Origin: Lingula anatina
Lineage: Eukaryota > Brachiopoda > Lingulata > Lingulida > Lingulidae
Reading direction: 5' to 3'
NCBI RefSeq assembly: GCF_001039355.2
Contig: NW_019775920.1
Location: forward strand, 93,510 to 155,897
DNA: 62,388 nt
Below the pieces are notes generated by a model that worked only from the letters and a program-made list of their open reading frames with translations, was not told the DNA's origin and did no database searches. The stretch's first letter is position 1. Each line of letters begins with the position of its first letter. The translations under genes and the position numbers were made by a program. Shown piece by piece: positions 1 through 12,848 of this stretch.

Positions 1-90
1 CAATGAAGGTGCATTGACAGTGTTAATATTGTTACTGCCTTCAAAATTAATGGTAAATGATGATGAAATACAGTGAAAGTAATAATTAAC

Positions 91-93
<3 letters not shown>

Positions 94-149
<56 letters not shown>
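94..149. repeat. (AT)n microsatellite
   Basis: Uninterrupted AT dinucleotide run. The following 1.7 kb also has an AC-rich run near 280-316, a C homopolymer at about 1526-1546 and AT-rich sequence. I see no convincing exon or RNA gene between 150 and 1900. Confidence 0.95.
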
Positions 150-151
<2 letters not shown>

Positions 152-1928
152 TTCTCCATGTGTTCTGGGCGCTGTTGTCGCCTGTAGACGTCCGTCCAGA
201 AACGATATCCCCCACGCCACTATATGTATTGTGACTTTTGTCCCCCCCCCTCCCATTCACACACGTACACACATATACTAACACACACACACACTCACAC
301 ATACACACACACACACGTACGTATGTTTTAGGTATAATTCGTCAGTGCGCGGATGTGTTTAATACCGCTTCAAATACCTGGATGGAAAAATATACCACCC
401 CTACCGCAAACACGTGTTAATTCCGGTGTATGACCCCCCACCCCCTTTTGCTGAGTATAGCTCTTGTCTTGAGACGAGACCCCCCACCCCCACCCCCCTT
501 TCCATGTGAAGGTGGCAGCTGTTGTAGCGTTGTGAACTTTGGTCACGAAAACGTTGCAGTCTTGCTTCCTGGAGGCCGCTGTCTCGTAAATCGACAGTCG
601 ATATCATCTCAGCCAATCATTGATGCTTCTAAAACCTCCCAGAAATCAGAGCAGGGTGCAAGGCGAACGCGATGAGGAACAACGACAAGCTTCTGTCAGG
701 ACAACGGGAGCCAGTGCTTCATTTCAATTTGTAAAACCCTTGAGCTCAACAGAATGAAATACAGTAAAATGTAAAGTCATATCAACAACAAAAATACTAC
801 TACTAATAATAATAATAATAGTAATGATAACAATAACTCATCAGACCGACGCTAATTTTAGCTCCGATACACATTTTATGTTATTTTTTTTAAACAATTA
901 AAATTGTGAAACGCTGTAAAGTGATAACAATTTGATCAGTTTGAAAACACTTAGGTTTGTATAATAAAATTTTCGTTGTACTTCTGCCTACATATGCGAG
1001 TGGTGACCTTAACATTTGAGGATTTGGGCTGTTGATAAGTTCAAGTTGGATTTTTCGAAAAAAAAAATGTTCAGAAAAAAAAGTGATTTGGATGAAGTAT
1101 TGCCCGACACGGATGCCCACACCACCACCAACTGAAATGTATGCAAGAGGAAAGGAGCACCTCTCACTCTTTCCACGCATAATCGCGCACCCACACGCGC
1201 ACGCGTAAATCAACAGTTTAAATGGTTAAGAAACAATTACTGGGATCTTTAGCCTAAGCGCGTGAAGGTATCCCGGTACTAACTGCAGCTCCCGGGGCGA
1301 CCCTGCACGCTATGAAGGCAGGATCACCGCCTCTGGGAAGCCCTTCGCTCCACGTTTTGGCGCATAAACCTGCAATATCTGTCCTTATCAACGGCTACTG
1401 GTGTTACATAGAGATGCCAGTCAATCAGTCGGCAGCAGCGCGTTCTATTTATTTTCCTTTCCTTGAACTGTTCTTTTAAATAGGGAAATTAAACATTGCT
1501 CTTCCTCGTTTGATCCGGTTTTCTCCCCCCCCCCCCCCCCCCCCCCTCCGGTACATTGAGAACATCTTTCCCAGAGGCTTGGGTAAGAAAAGAAAGAGGG
1601 CAACTCTTCGCTGACATTTAATTCTCTATTTGCTCACCTCTCCCCTTCCATTTGCCGGCCCCACCCGCCTATTGACACCCTGCTGGGGAATATCTTTTTA
1701 TTTTCCTTTTCTTTTATTTTTTCACTTAATCAAATGCTTAACATTACTCAAACGAGAAGTTATTTCTTCAGCACGGGCCTAGGGTTTTAATCTTGGTATG
1801 TTTGTATTTCGGTTACGGCGTTTTTACGGTTTCCTAATGGTCTCTGCTCTGTAAGATAAAAAGGTGCTGAAAGAAAATATCACCTTGTGAAATAAAGGTG
1901 AAATATGAAGCCAAAATAAACAGGAACT

Positions 1929-1936
1929 TATAAAAG
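1929..1936 (+). promoter_or_regulatory. Candidate TATA box upstream of Wnt4
   Basis: A TATAAAAG match lies about 720 bp upstream of the Wnt4 start codon. If used, transcription would start near 1960 and give a ~690-nt 5' UTR. Weaker CATAAATA motifs lie closer to the start codon (about 2459 and 2588), so the true core promoter is undecided. Confidence 0.3.
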
Positions 1937-2029
1937 ATGATGTGTCTTAAAGTCTGCTATTCATATTTTTTATGTTTGGAACATTAGGACACAGCGTCTA
2001 CGATCTAAATTTATTGATAGTCAACACTG

Positions 2030-2230
2030 CCCTGCGGCGCGCCCTGCTTGCGGCGTTCAAGTTCTCCGGCAACTTCCCCGAGCGCGAGGGCCTGGTGTAC
2101 CTAAAACAGCGGACCGCCTCGTGCTCTTCTACCCCTACATTCCCACGAGGACTTGTCGGTAGACTAAGGGTCATAAAAATGTCGTAAGCCGCTCGGGAGT
2201 GAAGAGCCGGTCGGGCCGCGGTCATAAAAC
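2030..2230. other. GC-rich, CpG-rich patch upstream of Wnt4
   Basis: A clearly GC-rich and CpG-rich island stands out from AT-rich surroundings. It is open for about 70 codons on the + strand and over 100 on the minus strand, but I recognise neither protein. Its position 400-600 bp before the Wnt4 start codon fits a CpG-rich promoter or 5' UTR better than a separate gene. Confidence 0.4.
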
Positions 2231-2378
2231 TTGTGGGGTTTGCAGTCAGTTGCGCAATGTTAACGCGGTCTTTTGATAACTGTATTAACTCAGGTTGTAA
2301 ATCGCGCGGGTGATGTACCACGGGAAAACTGGCTTAAGACAGGGGAGGCGTACAATAAGAAGAGTTAAAACCCGGATA

Positions 2379-2397
2379 TGACGTCAGGTTGACGTCA
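2379..2397. promoter_or_regulatory. Two tandem CRE palindromes
   Basis: Two perfect TGACGTCA palindromes at 2379-2386 and 2390-2397 are separated by 3 bp. TGACGTCA is the full consensus for CREB/ATF bZIP dimers. They sit about 260 bp upstream of the Wnt4 start codon, a typical proximal-promoter position. Binding is inferred from sequence only. Confidence 0.6.
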
Positions 2398-2649
2398 CCT
2401 TGTCTTTACCGCCCTTAACCAACCCTTGCCTCCCTATGTTTCTCTCTCCCGGTACACTCATAAATATACCTCAGAGCTTTCTGATGGGAATTTAACGTGC
2501 ACACTGTATGCATACCGCAAGGGAAAGTCGCATGTCCAGAACGCGGTCTAGATTACAAGTACGGAGAAAGTTACAGCAATTAAGACACATAAATAGCTGA
2601 AACGCAGCGCCAGAGACATTTTTGGATAAAAAAAGGGATTTCATGAAGT

Positions 2650-2723
2650 ATGGAAGTTTGGGCGCTGGGAATCGGGATCTTGCTCCTGGACCGCTGTCAA
2701 TTAAGTGACGGAATCAAGTGGCT
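2650..2723 (+). CDS. Wnt4: Wnt4 coding exon 1 (signal peptide)
   Basis: Encodes the first 24 residues and two bases of codon 25. ATG at 2650 was chosen because it alone gives a hydrophobic leader in frame with exon 2. The ATG at 2643 is in another frame and stops before joining. The donor is CT|GTGAGT. The joined peptide runs [17 protein letters not shown], matching the position of SNWLYLAKLSS in vertebrate Wnt4. One cysteine in the leader is extra to the 24 conserved ones. Confidence 0.85.
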
Positions 2724-5560
2724 GTGAGTATTAGTTATTGTTTATACTTTGTTTTGGGGTCTCTTTCGCCCCGTTTTTCTTCTCATACTGTGCGACAAAG
2801 CCTTCTCCCATTAAATCCGTCTTTTGTTTTCGCCACCATGGCCAGGTTGTTCTTTTTTCTTCTGTCTTTCAATTTGCACGCTGTCAAGATCAATTTCTGC
2901 CCGAGCTGAAATGTGGTTATCATCGTTTTACATTGTCAAAGGGGAATTTAGGTTGATGCCGAGGTATGCCCCGACTACTACGACTAGCACATTATATACA
3001 CACACACGTACAAACCACCTTTGATCAATAAAATTTACACTCTCATTCGTGTTGATATAATGTTGAGGCGCAGGGCTTTGAAATCGTAAACTGGACTTTC
3101 GTAGCATATAGATCTATTGGATGGAAGTATGCGGTGCTTTTGTCGCGATGACAAGGAATTAGGCGCGCGGGATGCGTCGCAAATCGTCACAGCTGACTAA
3201 GCTCGTGCCTCAATAACTTTCTATGTGTGCGACAACACACTGCGATACAATCACGGAACAAGGAATAACATGGGACATTTTTTATCGAAACTTGAAAAGA
3301 TCTGTATATATCTAGTAATAAGGCTGGCACATCGTTTTCTGTGCAGAAGAAATTTTTGACATCCCCGATAACTGCGACTACAAACGCTCAAGGTCAATGG
3401 GTAGAAAATACAGAAGTGTATCCTTCACCTAATTCACCTAACAGTTTTCTTGTTATAGTTATTCTTCATATAAATGTGGAAATAACTATTAAGCCCCCCC
3501 CCGCCCCAGGACAACAACTTAAGACACTGTTGTGTTTATTTAAACGATTTTCCCAAAAATGTGGTGACCGTTGTCCACTTCGTAGTCCCATCAGTTGAAT
3601 TATAAATCCTCTCTAACCACGTTTCGTATACTCTTGTACAGCAGCCGCGGCCTTTGTAAACCAGGTCTGGAGACGAACGCCGAGAGTCGTTCACGACTGC
3701 TTGTGTTGAAATAGTCATAAACACAGCGTTCCTGTTTATTTTCTACTTAACTCGTGCTTCTTTTGCCCCGCTATGACAAGGCATGGACGAGGTACGCTCA
3801 CGCCAGAGAGACAATATGACGACAAACTTCACAAATTATATGGCTACAGTATACTGTATAGTCTGAGGGAAGTATGTGTCAAGAAAGCTCAGATCTCTTT
3901 GTTGTTTGCTATTTAAAATTAAAATTCTTCAGCCGATCCTAAAGCGACCTTTGATTTTCTTGATTGTTTTGAACTTTTTTCTCTTGTACAATTGATGTTT
4001 TTTCTCTCGATGCCAACCTTTTCTTTTCATTTTCGCAATTCCTTCCAATTTGTTCCAACTCAACGTTTTCGCTGTCAACTTAACCAAGAAATGAAGTTAA
4101 GAAACTTTGGAAAAGAACGGAAAGTTTTTAAAGGGAGATACGAGGTTTAACCATTTCAAAGTACTTTTTAAAGAGCTTCACTATAATTCCGGGAAATTTG
4201 AAGGAAGGGATACCTGAAATATATCGAAAATCACGTTAATGGTAACTTACAAAGAGCGCTTTTAACCTCCCCCTCCAATCCCGTTAATCTGGTCAACTAT
4301 TAGTCAATAAAAGTGAAGCCGTTTGCGTTTTGCTCTCGCATCTACACCGAATGCCCGGCCAACAATTTACCTGCACTAATAAAATTATAGGCGATAAATA
4401 ACCCTCTTTCACCGGTCTCGGATCGTGGGCACTCATTGCAGTAGTGAAAAGAAGCCTAATATCACGAGTAAGGCAAGACGTGTGACTGAGGATCGATCAA
4501 TTTATTCTGGAGTAAACCTTGCAGGTTGTCGGTATCCGGTATACTAAATAAGAGAAATCACAAAATAAGAGGAAAACAAACAAAATATTGAAATAATGAA
4601 ATTCTTCGAGGAGTATTAATAAGTTTTACTTCTGTACAGGAAAATCCAACTATCAAAAATGTTAAAAAAAGTTCTCCATACAATACAATTTATAAAGAAC
4701 GAAGAGCAGTGAAACAATGATATAAAACATAATACCTCAGGAGGCAACATATTTGATGAATGCATGAAATGGAATAATAAATAAAAGGGCCGATGAATAT
4801 TAACTAGTCCGGTTGCTTAAGGCAAAAAAATAGCCAAATCGTGACACGGCGGATAAAAGCACCAAATTTTGCATGTGGGTACCTTTTGACATACTAAATC
4901 AAATTAGAGCCGTAGCCCACGGAAAAATATTACCGTTTGGCCAAAAAATCCAAAATGGCCGCCAATTAGTGAAATTCTGTAGAAATATATACATACCTAT
5001 GTTGATTTTTATCAAATAAAGTATTTTCTCAATGTTTTCCACATCCTTATTACCCATATTATGCATATATGTCAGATACCAAATGAGTGTCTTTGGACTT
5101 TTTGAAAAATCCAAGATGGCCGCCGTATGGCATAGGAATACTAGAACATGTACAAGGGTTTTCAACTAATGACAACTAGGAAGATGCATTGCCCACTAAT
5201 TAATTTTGTTTCTGAGTGCCTTATTACAGAAATAATATATTTCTGGTGAGTAACTAACCTTTGTTCTCAGGCATTTCGAGAAAAATCCAAGATGGCCACC
5301 ATATCAAAGGAACGCTATAGTATACACATAGGGCTTCTTCTGCCATGGAGATATAATATTAATTGATAAATTAGGTTTGTTTCTGACTATTTTCCACATG
5401 TTTTTAATCCACATAATATATATATATGATGTGAATGTTATGTATATCCTTTTTGAAAACAAAACAAAATGGCTGCCATTAGCCATAGAAGGTGGGGTTC
5501 AGTTAAAACCTGCGAGAGATAGGTTTCCATATAAAATGAAGCTAAATTCAATTGTTTTTC

Positions 5561-5614
<54 letters not shown>

Positions 5615-8600
5615 CCCATGATACATATCTGCTAGGTAATAAATGTCCATATCTGATCATTTTGGGGAAATCAAAGATGGCCTTCTTTTCCCCATAGGAA
5701 GACTGTTGCATTGGACTTTATAGGCACTTCTAAGGCAAATCAGGGTAATCATGAAAATACTTAAGGGTACACACTTGTTACCCACCAGATAGATATCTCA
5801 AAGTCCAAATCGAATGTAGGAAATACCGAGAAACAAAATTCATTTTATATTGAATCCAATGTCTCTCTGGCACAAGTTGACTGTACTATTCCTACTGTGA
5901 ATTGCAGCAATCTTGAATTTTCTCAAATACGTAAGATGCACAGTTGCTATACACCAGATTTATACAGAGTAAAGTTAATAAGGGTGTCAACATGTTTGAA
6001 CACCAAACGGCTATATTTCATTTTGGAGTCAATGTCTGAACTGTTCCATTAATTGACACCTATGTGCATTTGAATGATATATTCCTATGACAACTGGCAG
6101 CTATCTTGGGTTTTCTCCAAATAGTACTCAAGGATACACACACTTTCTACACACACAGAGTCTTTCTTAAGGATTAATAGGATATGAAAGGAAAAACATT
6201 CAAAAATGAAAGTTAACGACATTTAAATTGTACTCATTGTATCTCTGGCATTATATGATTATGTGTACAAATATTCTAATGACAAAAGGCAGACTTCTTG
6301 AATTTTTTTCAGAATACCCAAAGATACACACATGCTACAGACGAGGTAGACATCAAAGGGGTAATATTAAATGGAATGAAAAATGTAAATCATTTTTAAA
6401 ACATACCCATGGTAATGTAATTGTATAATAGACCACATGTCTCTCTTGCAGCAATTGAAACCCACCCATTAGTATTCCTATGTAAAATTGTAGCTATCTT
6501 GGATTTTCTCAGAATATCCAAGGATGCGCACTATTTACCCACCAGATATATATATCATAGGACTAATAAGGATGGGCAAAACTTGATAAACAAACACAAT
6601 TTCACCCTGGTAGTAGATGACAAGCCATGGATGTGCAGTTGTAATTCCAGTAGTATTCCTATGGCCAATGACGGCCATCTTGGATTTTTTCAAAATAATC
6701 AAATATGCTCATTTATTACCTGCTAGATATGTATCACAGTGTAATAATAATGTGTAAAACACTGAAAAAATAACTGAATTTGATAGTGAATCATGTTTTT
6801 CCTAGCTGGCATTAGTTCTTACCCTTTGTAATACTAGGTGAATTCCTATGACATATGGTGGCCATCTTGGATTTTCTCAAAATGGCCAAGAATACATGTT
6901 AGTTACACACCACATTCATATTGTGTGGGTGGAAAGGATGTGGAAAACACTCAGAAACAAACTAAATTTGATAGTGGAAAATTAATCTTTCCAGTTGCCA
7001 TTAATTGAATCCCCCGTATACTACAATTCCTGTGGCACATGGCAGCCATCTTGGATTTTCCAAAATGCCCAAGAACACTTCGTAGTTACTCACCACAAAC
7101 ATATTATGTGGGTAACAAAAATCTGAGAAACAGACTTAATTTGATAGTGGACAACGTATCTTTCTAGCTGGTATTATAGTTGTGCACTAGTATTCCTATG
7201 GCTGTTCCTATGGCATATGACAGCCATCTTGGATTTTTTCAAAAAGTCCAAGGGAACTTGTTTGCTATCTGACATATATGAATAAAATGGGAAATTAGGG
7301 TGTGGAAAACTCTGAGAAAATAATTTATTTAATAAAAATCAACATGGGTGTGTACACATTTCTATAGAATTCCATAAATTGGCGGCCATTTTGGATTTTT
7401 GACCAAACGGTAACTTGTTTCAGAGGGCTACGGCTCTAATTTGATTTAGAATGTCAAAAGGTAACTACATGCCAAATTTGGTGCTTTTATCCGCCGTGTC
7501 ACGATTTTTTCCTTAAGCCACCGGACTAAACATAGTGAGTTAGCTGTTTAATCTTATCATAATCATATAGTGATTTTGAGTCATGCGACCTGTGCGGAGG
7601 GGCTACATCAACCCACTGGCACAGCCGCGTCCTATGATAAGTCTGGTATCTGACATTCTCCAGATCACTTCGAACTCCCACTCATTACCCCCTCCCTTCC
7701 TTCACCGCATAGCGTCCTCTCACCACGTCAGCTGTGGAAATAGTTCAAAGGATTCGGATTATGCTGAAAATGTATTTTACCATCACCAAGATACGGAGGT
7801 CTCTAGTGCTACTTCAGAAGTGATTCTAATCGCAAATTTCTAGAAACAAGAGGTTCATCATCTGTTTTTTTATTCCGAGACAAATAAAAAGGTAATAGTG
7901 AAGGGAGCCTTATATAACACCCGTGCTGCGATGATAATTCTTGGTAAATGCTTTCTTCTTATCCCAAGCGTTGAATTCTGGGGGAGGGGGGTTACTTTGT
8001 GATGTAACGGTGTCCCTATTTGAGATGACCGTTCCACACGCCTCATGTGCAAAACGTCAACGGCTCTGATCTAGAGGCTAAAGCGCACGGGGTCTAAACC
8101 AAACAAGTGCAAGTAATGGCATCGCATTTCACGAGACTCAACGCAGACGGTATGTGATAGCGTTGTATTGACGACCTAACCTACAGCTACAGGTGCTTCG
8201 CTCTCTCGTGGCGATGAGCAAAATGCAGAAATCAGGAAACTTTTCAAGAGCATTCGATGAGAGCATAGTATAAAGCGATAGTTCAAGTTCGAGGCGGCTC
8301 ATGGAAAGACTGTGATCTGCATGCGTCTTGTCAGGATTGTTTCAAGGTACATGTACAGTGTAATATCACCTGAAAAAAGAGTTTCTTCAGCCTGAAGCTT
8401 GAGAAACCGAAAACGCAACAAGATATTAAAGCAATACGGAAACAATCAAGGATAATTGGTAGAAATCCATTTGTTATATTCAAGGCCAACTAAAAATATT
8501 TTTTTTCCATTTAACAATAAACACAACTCATGTAACATGGCATGTAACTCAGAATAGCAAGTCAGAGCTTACAAGATGGCCAATTTATAATAATTCAGAA

Positions 8601-11600
8601 AGTGTTTCATGTGCTTTGTTATAGTCATAAACGTTTAAGTAATACACTACTACTATGGTTATTTATCTACCGTCTTGTCCTTAATGATTTTATTAGCTCA
8701 TTCTGTTTTTATAAAATGGGCATTTTAAGTAACAATAAATAATGCTAAGTTATCTATATATCTATTAATTGATGAATTTATTTCGTTATCACTACGTATT
8801 CAGTCTTGTATGTTTATGATTTCATCCAATTATCTACTTACTCATATATCAAACCTTTTAACAGTGTGCCCTTTATCTTTCTATAAGTACTTTTTTATCC
8901 AAGAATCGTGATTTCATCCTGGTTAACACAGCGGATATAAATAACCCACCTTGTCACATGCCAAGTAAGCAGCAAGCCAGCAAAAACCGTGTAAACTTGT
9001 CAACTGCCTCAACGCCGCGGCATGTTTATGAAATACTTCCGAAACATTTGTACATTGGTTTACGATCGATTTCATTTCACTGTCAGCATTTTTATTGCTT
9101 TCCGGATCATTCAAATGTTAACTGCCTTGTTTGCCGTGTCTACTGTTCTATATATCAGTATTTGAAATGTGTTTCAAAATACCGTTCAACACTGTTGAAA
9201 TGTGAAGTGGTTCGTATTGCTATATGCCAGTCTGTAAATCAATGGCTGAAGCGTTCCTTAATGAATACCCAGTTATTATAAAGTAGTTCAGTCTTTGGTA
9301 TTTGATTTAACGTTTCAAGCAAGTCCTCCGTCCTCTGATGGTAGAAAAAAGATGGACGCAGGGCAGGAATGCCATTGGATATCGTTAGATAAATTAAAAA
9401 CAATAAATATCGTATTATTACAATAAAGAGTTAGGGAATCTGAAGCAGGTAGGGTTACCTAACTCTTTAAAAACCGACAGAGTTAATATGGCAGGGGTAC
9501 ATGTTTAATGGTTCGTATGCCTACATTTTTTTACTTCTGCGTGGATTGGATGATAAAAAATGCACCACAAAACGACTTGTTTGTGGAAGTGACGGAATGG
9601 CGATCCGCTTCGCTGTCTCCCTTTGCAGCAGTGGCTCAATGTACACATGGCTATAGACATTCATTTCTGCTTCAAGCTAACTCCTGCATCTGCGGATTAA
9701 CATCGTGTACGTTGTCTGCTTTGTGTCGTTTGTTCTGTTTGTGACTTTGAGACAAGTGTCGGGGAAAGCTGGTCATATAGAGCGTATATAGAAGAAAGAC
9801 CACCACACAATATTAAAACCTCACACGTGCTAAGATAACTATAATATATTTTGCCCGACAGTATCAAGATAAAGACATGTCGTAGCCTAAATAAAAATAA
9901 AATAATGTTACATGTAGGTGATGAGGTGTAGCGTGAACCAGTTCAAAGATAGTGCACACGTCAAAATGGAGTTAGCTAAAACTTCTCTTGGGTGTTGTCC
10001 TGTACTTTAATATTCTTACAACAATGAGGTCTGATGATCTTAGTTTTTATATTTATTCGTTTTTTATTTGGTATATTATATGAAAACTGAACATAATATT
10101 TATTTAAGTCAGATTCCAAGAACGATTTGTTCACGAAAGGCGTGTCCCGGGCTGCCAAGTGTCCCAGTTGGGTGAACTGTCGTCTGCCATCAGCGTCATG
10201 GCGCGTGACTGACGTCGCAGACGGTAGTCGCTCAGCACGTGCACGGCGGGGAGAAGTCAACTAGTGTGTACTCTTTTTTCCCATCACCTTGCCCGCATTA
10301 ATGTAGCATCTGTGTCTGACTGAATCGTTTCTATTCTAGACCGAAAACCATCCATTTCTATCATTAATACGGCACCCGGGCTAGGTCCTTTACCATACCA
10401 ATTAAAAAGGAATTATTTTATTGAATATGGCTGTCGCGAAGAAACAATGCGTTATACGATATATGAACAAAGAAATGAGCGTTTGAATCATCAAAGATTT
10501 TGAAAAGGGCAGCGAAATATATCCATACTATTTCCTCATTTCGTGCTCGCTTTGTAACATAAATTTCTAACATCATAATCAAATGCAGACTTTTGAGTGT
10601 GCCCTATACCCTTATGACGAACTCCAGGTCCTTGGTACTTGGGATTTGTTGGTAATATCACAAAGACCCGTTTTGTCAATAAAAATAACAAGGCGTTTTG
10701 TATATGATGTTGACATTTTACAAGCAAAGAAATGACCATTTTTCCTATTGGCTGGAGGCTAAAGTAAATCTCGAAGAACATTTTGTTATTGCTTGTTTGT
10801 TGACATTTAAAAAACAACTCTCATAAGACATTTGCCAGGAAAGACGGTGTTAGGGCTATGACTATCAGATGATTCTCATTAAACCGTAGAAAGGCAGATG
10901 AAGCGTGGCATATTTCGATCTTGCCTTATGTTCGGTCAAAATCCCCATGAAGCCGCAGTGCAAGGTTGACACACTTATGTTAACACTACTTAAAATGATA
11001 TACACATGAGTGGTGAAGTAGTCTGTGTGAATGGGCAGTTAAAGAAATACGTTAATGACACACTATGTAAACCTGTTTTGATCCAGTTTTAAAAGTCGTG
11101 TATGTAACCGTGGGTGCGGCGGCTATTGGTCACAATCCCCCTGCCATTCTTTCCAGAAGCCAAAACGATCACCATTTGATCCCGTCACCCCATCGTGTCG
11201 CAGTAACTAGGTTTTATAACTCTTTGTCATTTATCTGTAGGGAGAGTAATAAAACCGCGACCTCGTTATCACCAGGGAATCCATTAGGTAAACGTTGTAA
11301 ATTGTGGTCCACGTTTTCCGGCAATAAACATCTGATAGAGCGTTGTTTTTGCCCAGATAGCACTGTACTTCTGGTGTAATTGTTACGATGTTACCGTTGC
11401 TAATAATCGTTATCATAACAGACTTAGGCCGCTTTAAAACAGTGCCGCGTAACCTTTAAGTCAAAACTTGGAAACGCTTCTAGAACTCCGGAATCTCCCT
11501 TGTTGACTTGGAGATTATGTACTCTTACTCAGAAGAATAAAACGTAATCCCTATTGGGCATGAGGAAGATAAAAGTACCATTTAAGATTAGGACAAGCTA

Positions 11601-12804
11601 CTATCAGCTGCTGTGTGAAAGTTTTCAGATTTTTTCCCCAATTTTTCGGTTAACGTCTACTCTTGTTTACAATGTCATTATTTACAAAAAACAAAATTTC
11701 TACTTGTTTTGAATACAAAACGATATACGAGAGTTAAAATTGAAAAATGAAATGGGGTTTTAATTAGGAGAAAATGCTGTACATAGAGTTTCGCTCAATA
11801 AATTATTAAAGAAAAATAAACACATATATAAATTTATTGAATAGGTTGGTATTTGAAATGTAGCAACAAGAGCATCTAAGAATAATACATTTTCTGTTAC
11901 GTGTATGTGTCTGGTCATGTTTTATAATCCTGCAATAAATACTTATAAAGTCATTTACTATCTACTACTTATCCGACTCGCATGTCGGTGGTATAATTTT
12001 TCGTTACAGTGACGAAAATGCGATTTATTTTATGAAACTGAAATTATAACAAGGGGTTTGATTTGGCTTGTGTGTAAACGTTGTTGATATGGTTCCTGTA
12101 AAGGCACTGACGGACTTGCACTTTTACATCAATAAATTACGACCAAGGGTACTTCGGGGTGTAATTGGTGTAAATGCAGTGGAATTTGTCTTGAAATTCA
12201 GTTTATTTATATATCTATGTTCAGTGCCTCTCTTTGCGTTGTGCATGGCTCTGTTGTCTTTTTGAATTCCAAGACTTGTTTTGTTTCATAAATATAGATA
12301 TTACTCTTCCCGCCAATATGCGTTTCGATATTTTATTGATGGTCACTGCTCCCATAAAACGATATAAAGATTTGGACAATGTAAATTTTAATTCATCACC
12401 TGTGTTATTCTTTCCAGGGCGTTGGGAATGAGCTCAATCTCTATTAACACAGAGCAGATCTGTGACGAACTCATAGGACTTAACAACAGACAGAAAGTAT
12501 TATGTAAGCGGAACGTGGAGATAATGAACAGTGTCACAATGGGGGCAAGAACTGCCATCGACGAATGTCAGTACCAGTTTAAGAACAGACGCTGGAATTG
12601 TAGTACGGTGGATCCAGTGTCAGTGTTCGGCAATGTGCTTGACCAAGGTAAGGTAGAGCTTGAGGACAGGTCAAAACTGGCACCAGTAAGCACTGCCCAT
12701 GGTCAGCTCAACCTGACCATTGAAAATAGTCAAGGTGGACAGCTGTTGGTCTTGTTAAGAAATAGGAAACGAAAAATGTCCTCAATATATATTCTGTAAA
12801 GTTC

Positions 12805-12848
<44 letters not shown>

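Noticed and set aside
5438-5711. Frames with poly-Ile, poly-Asn or poly-Leu
   Set aside because: Translations of the TTA microsatellite inside the foldback element.
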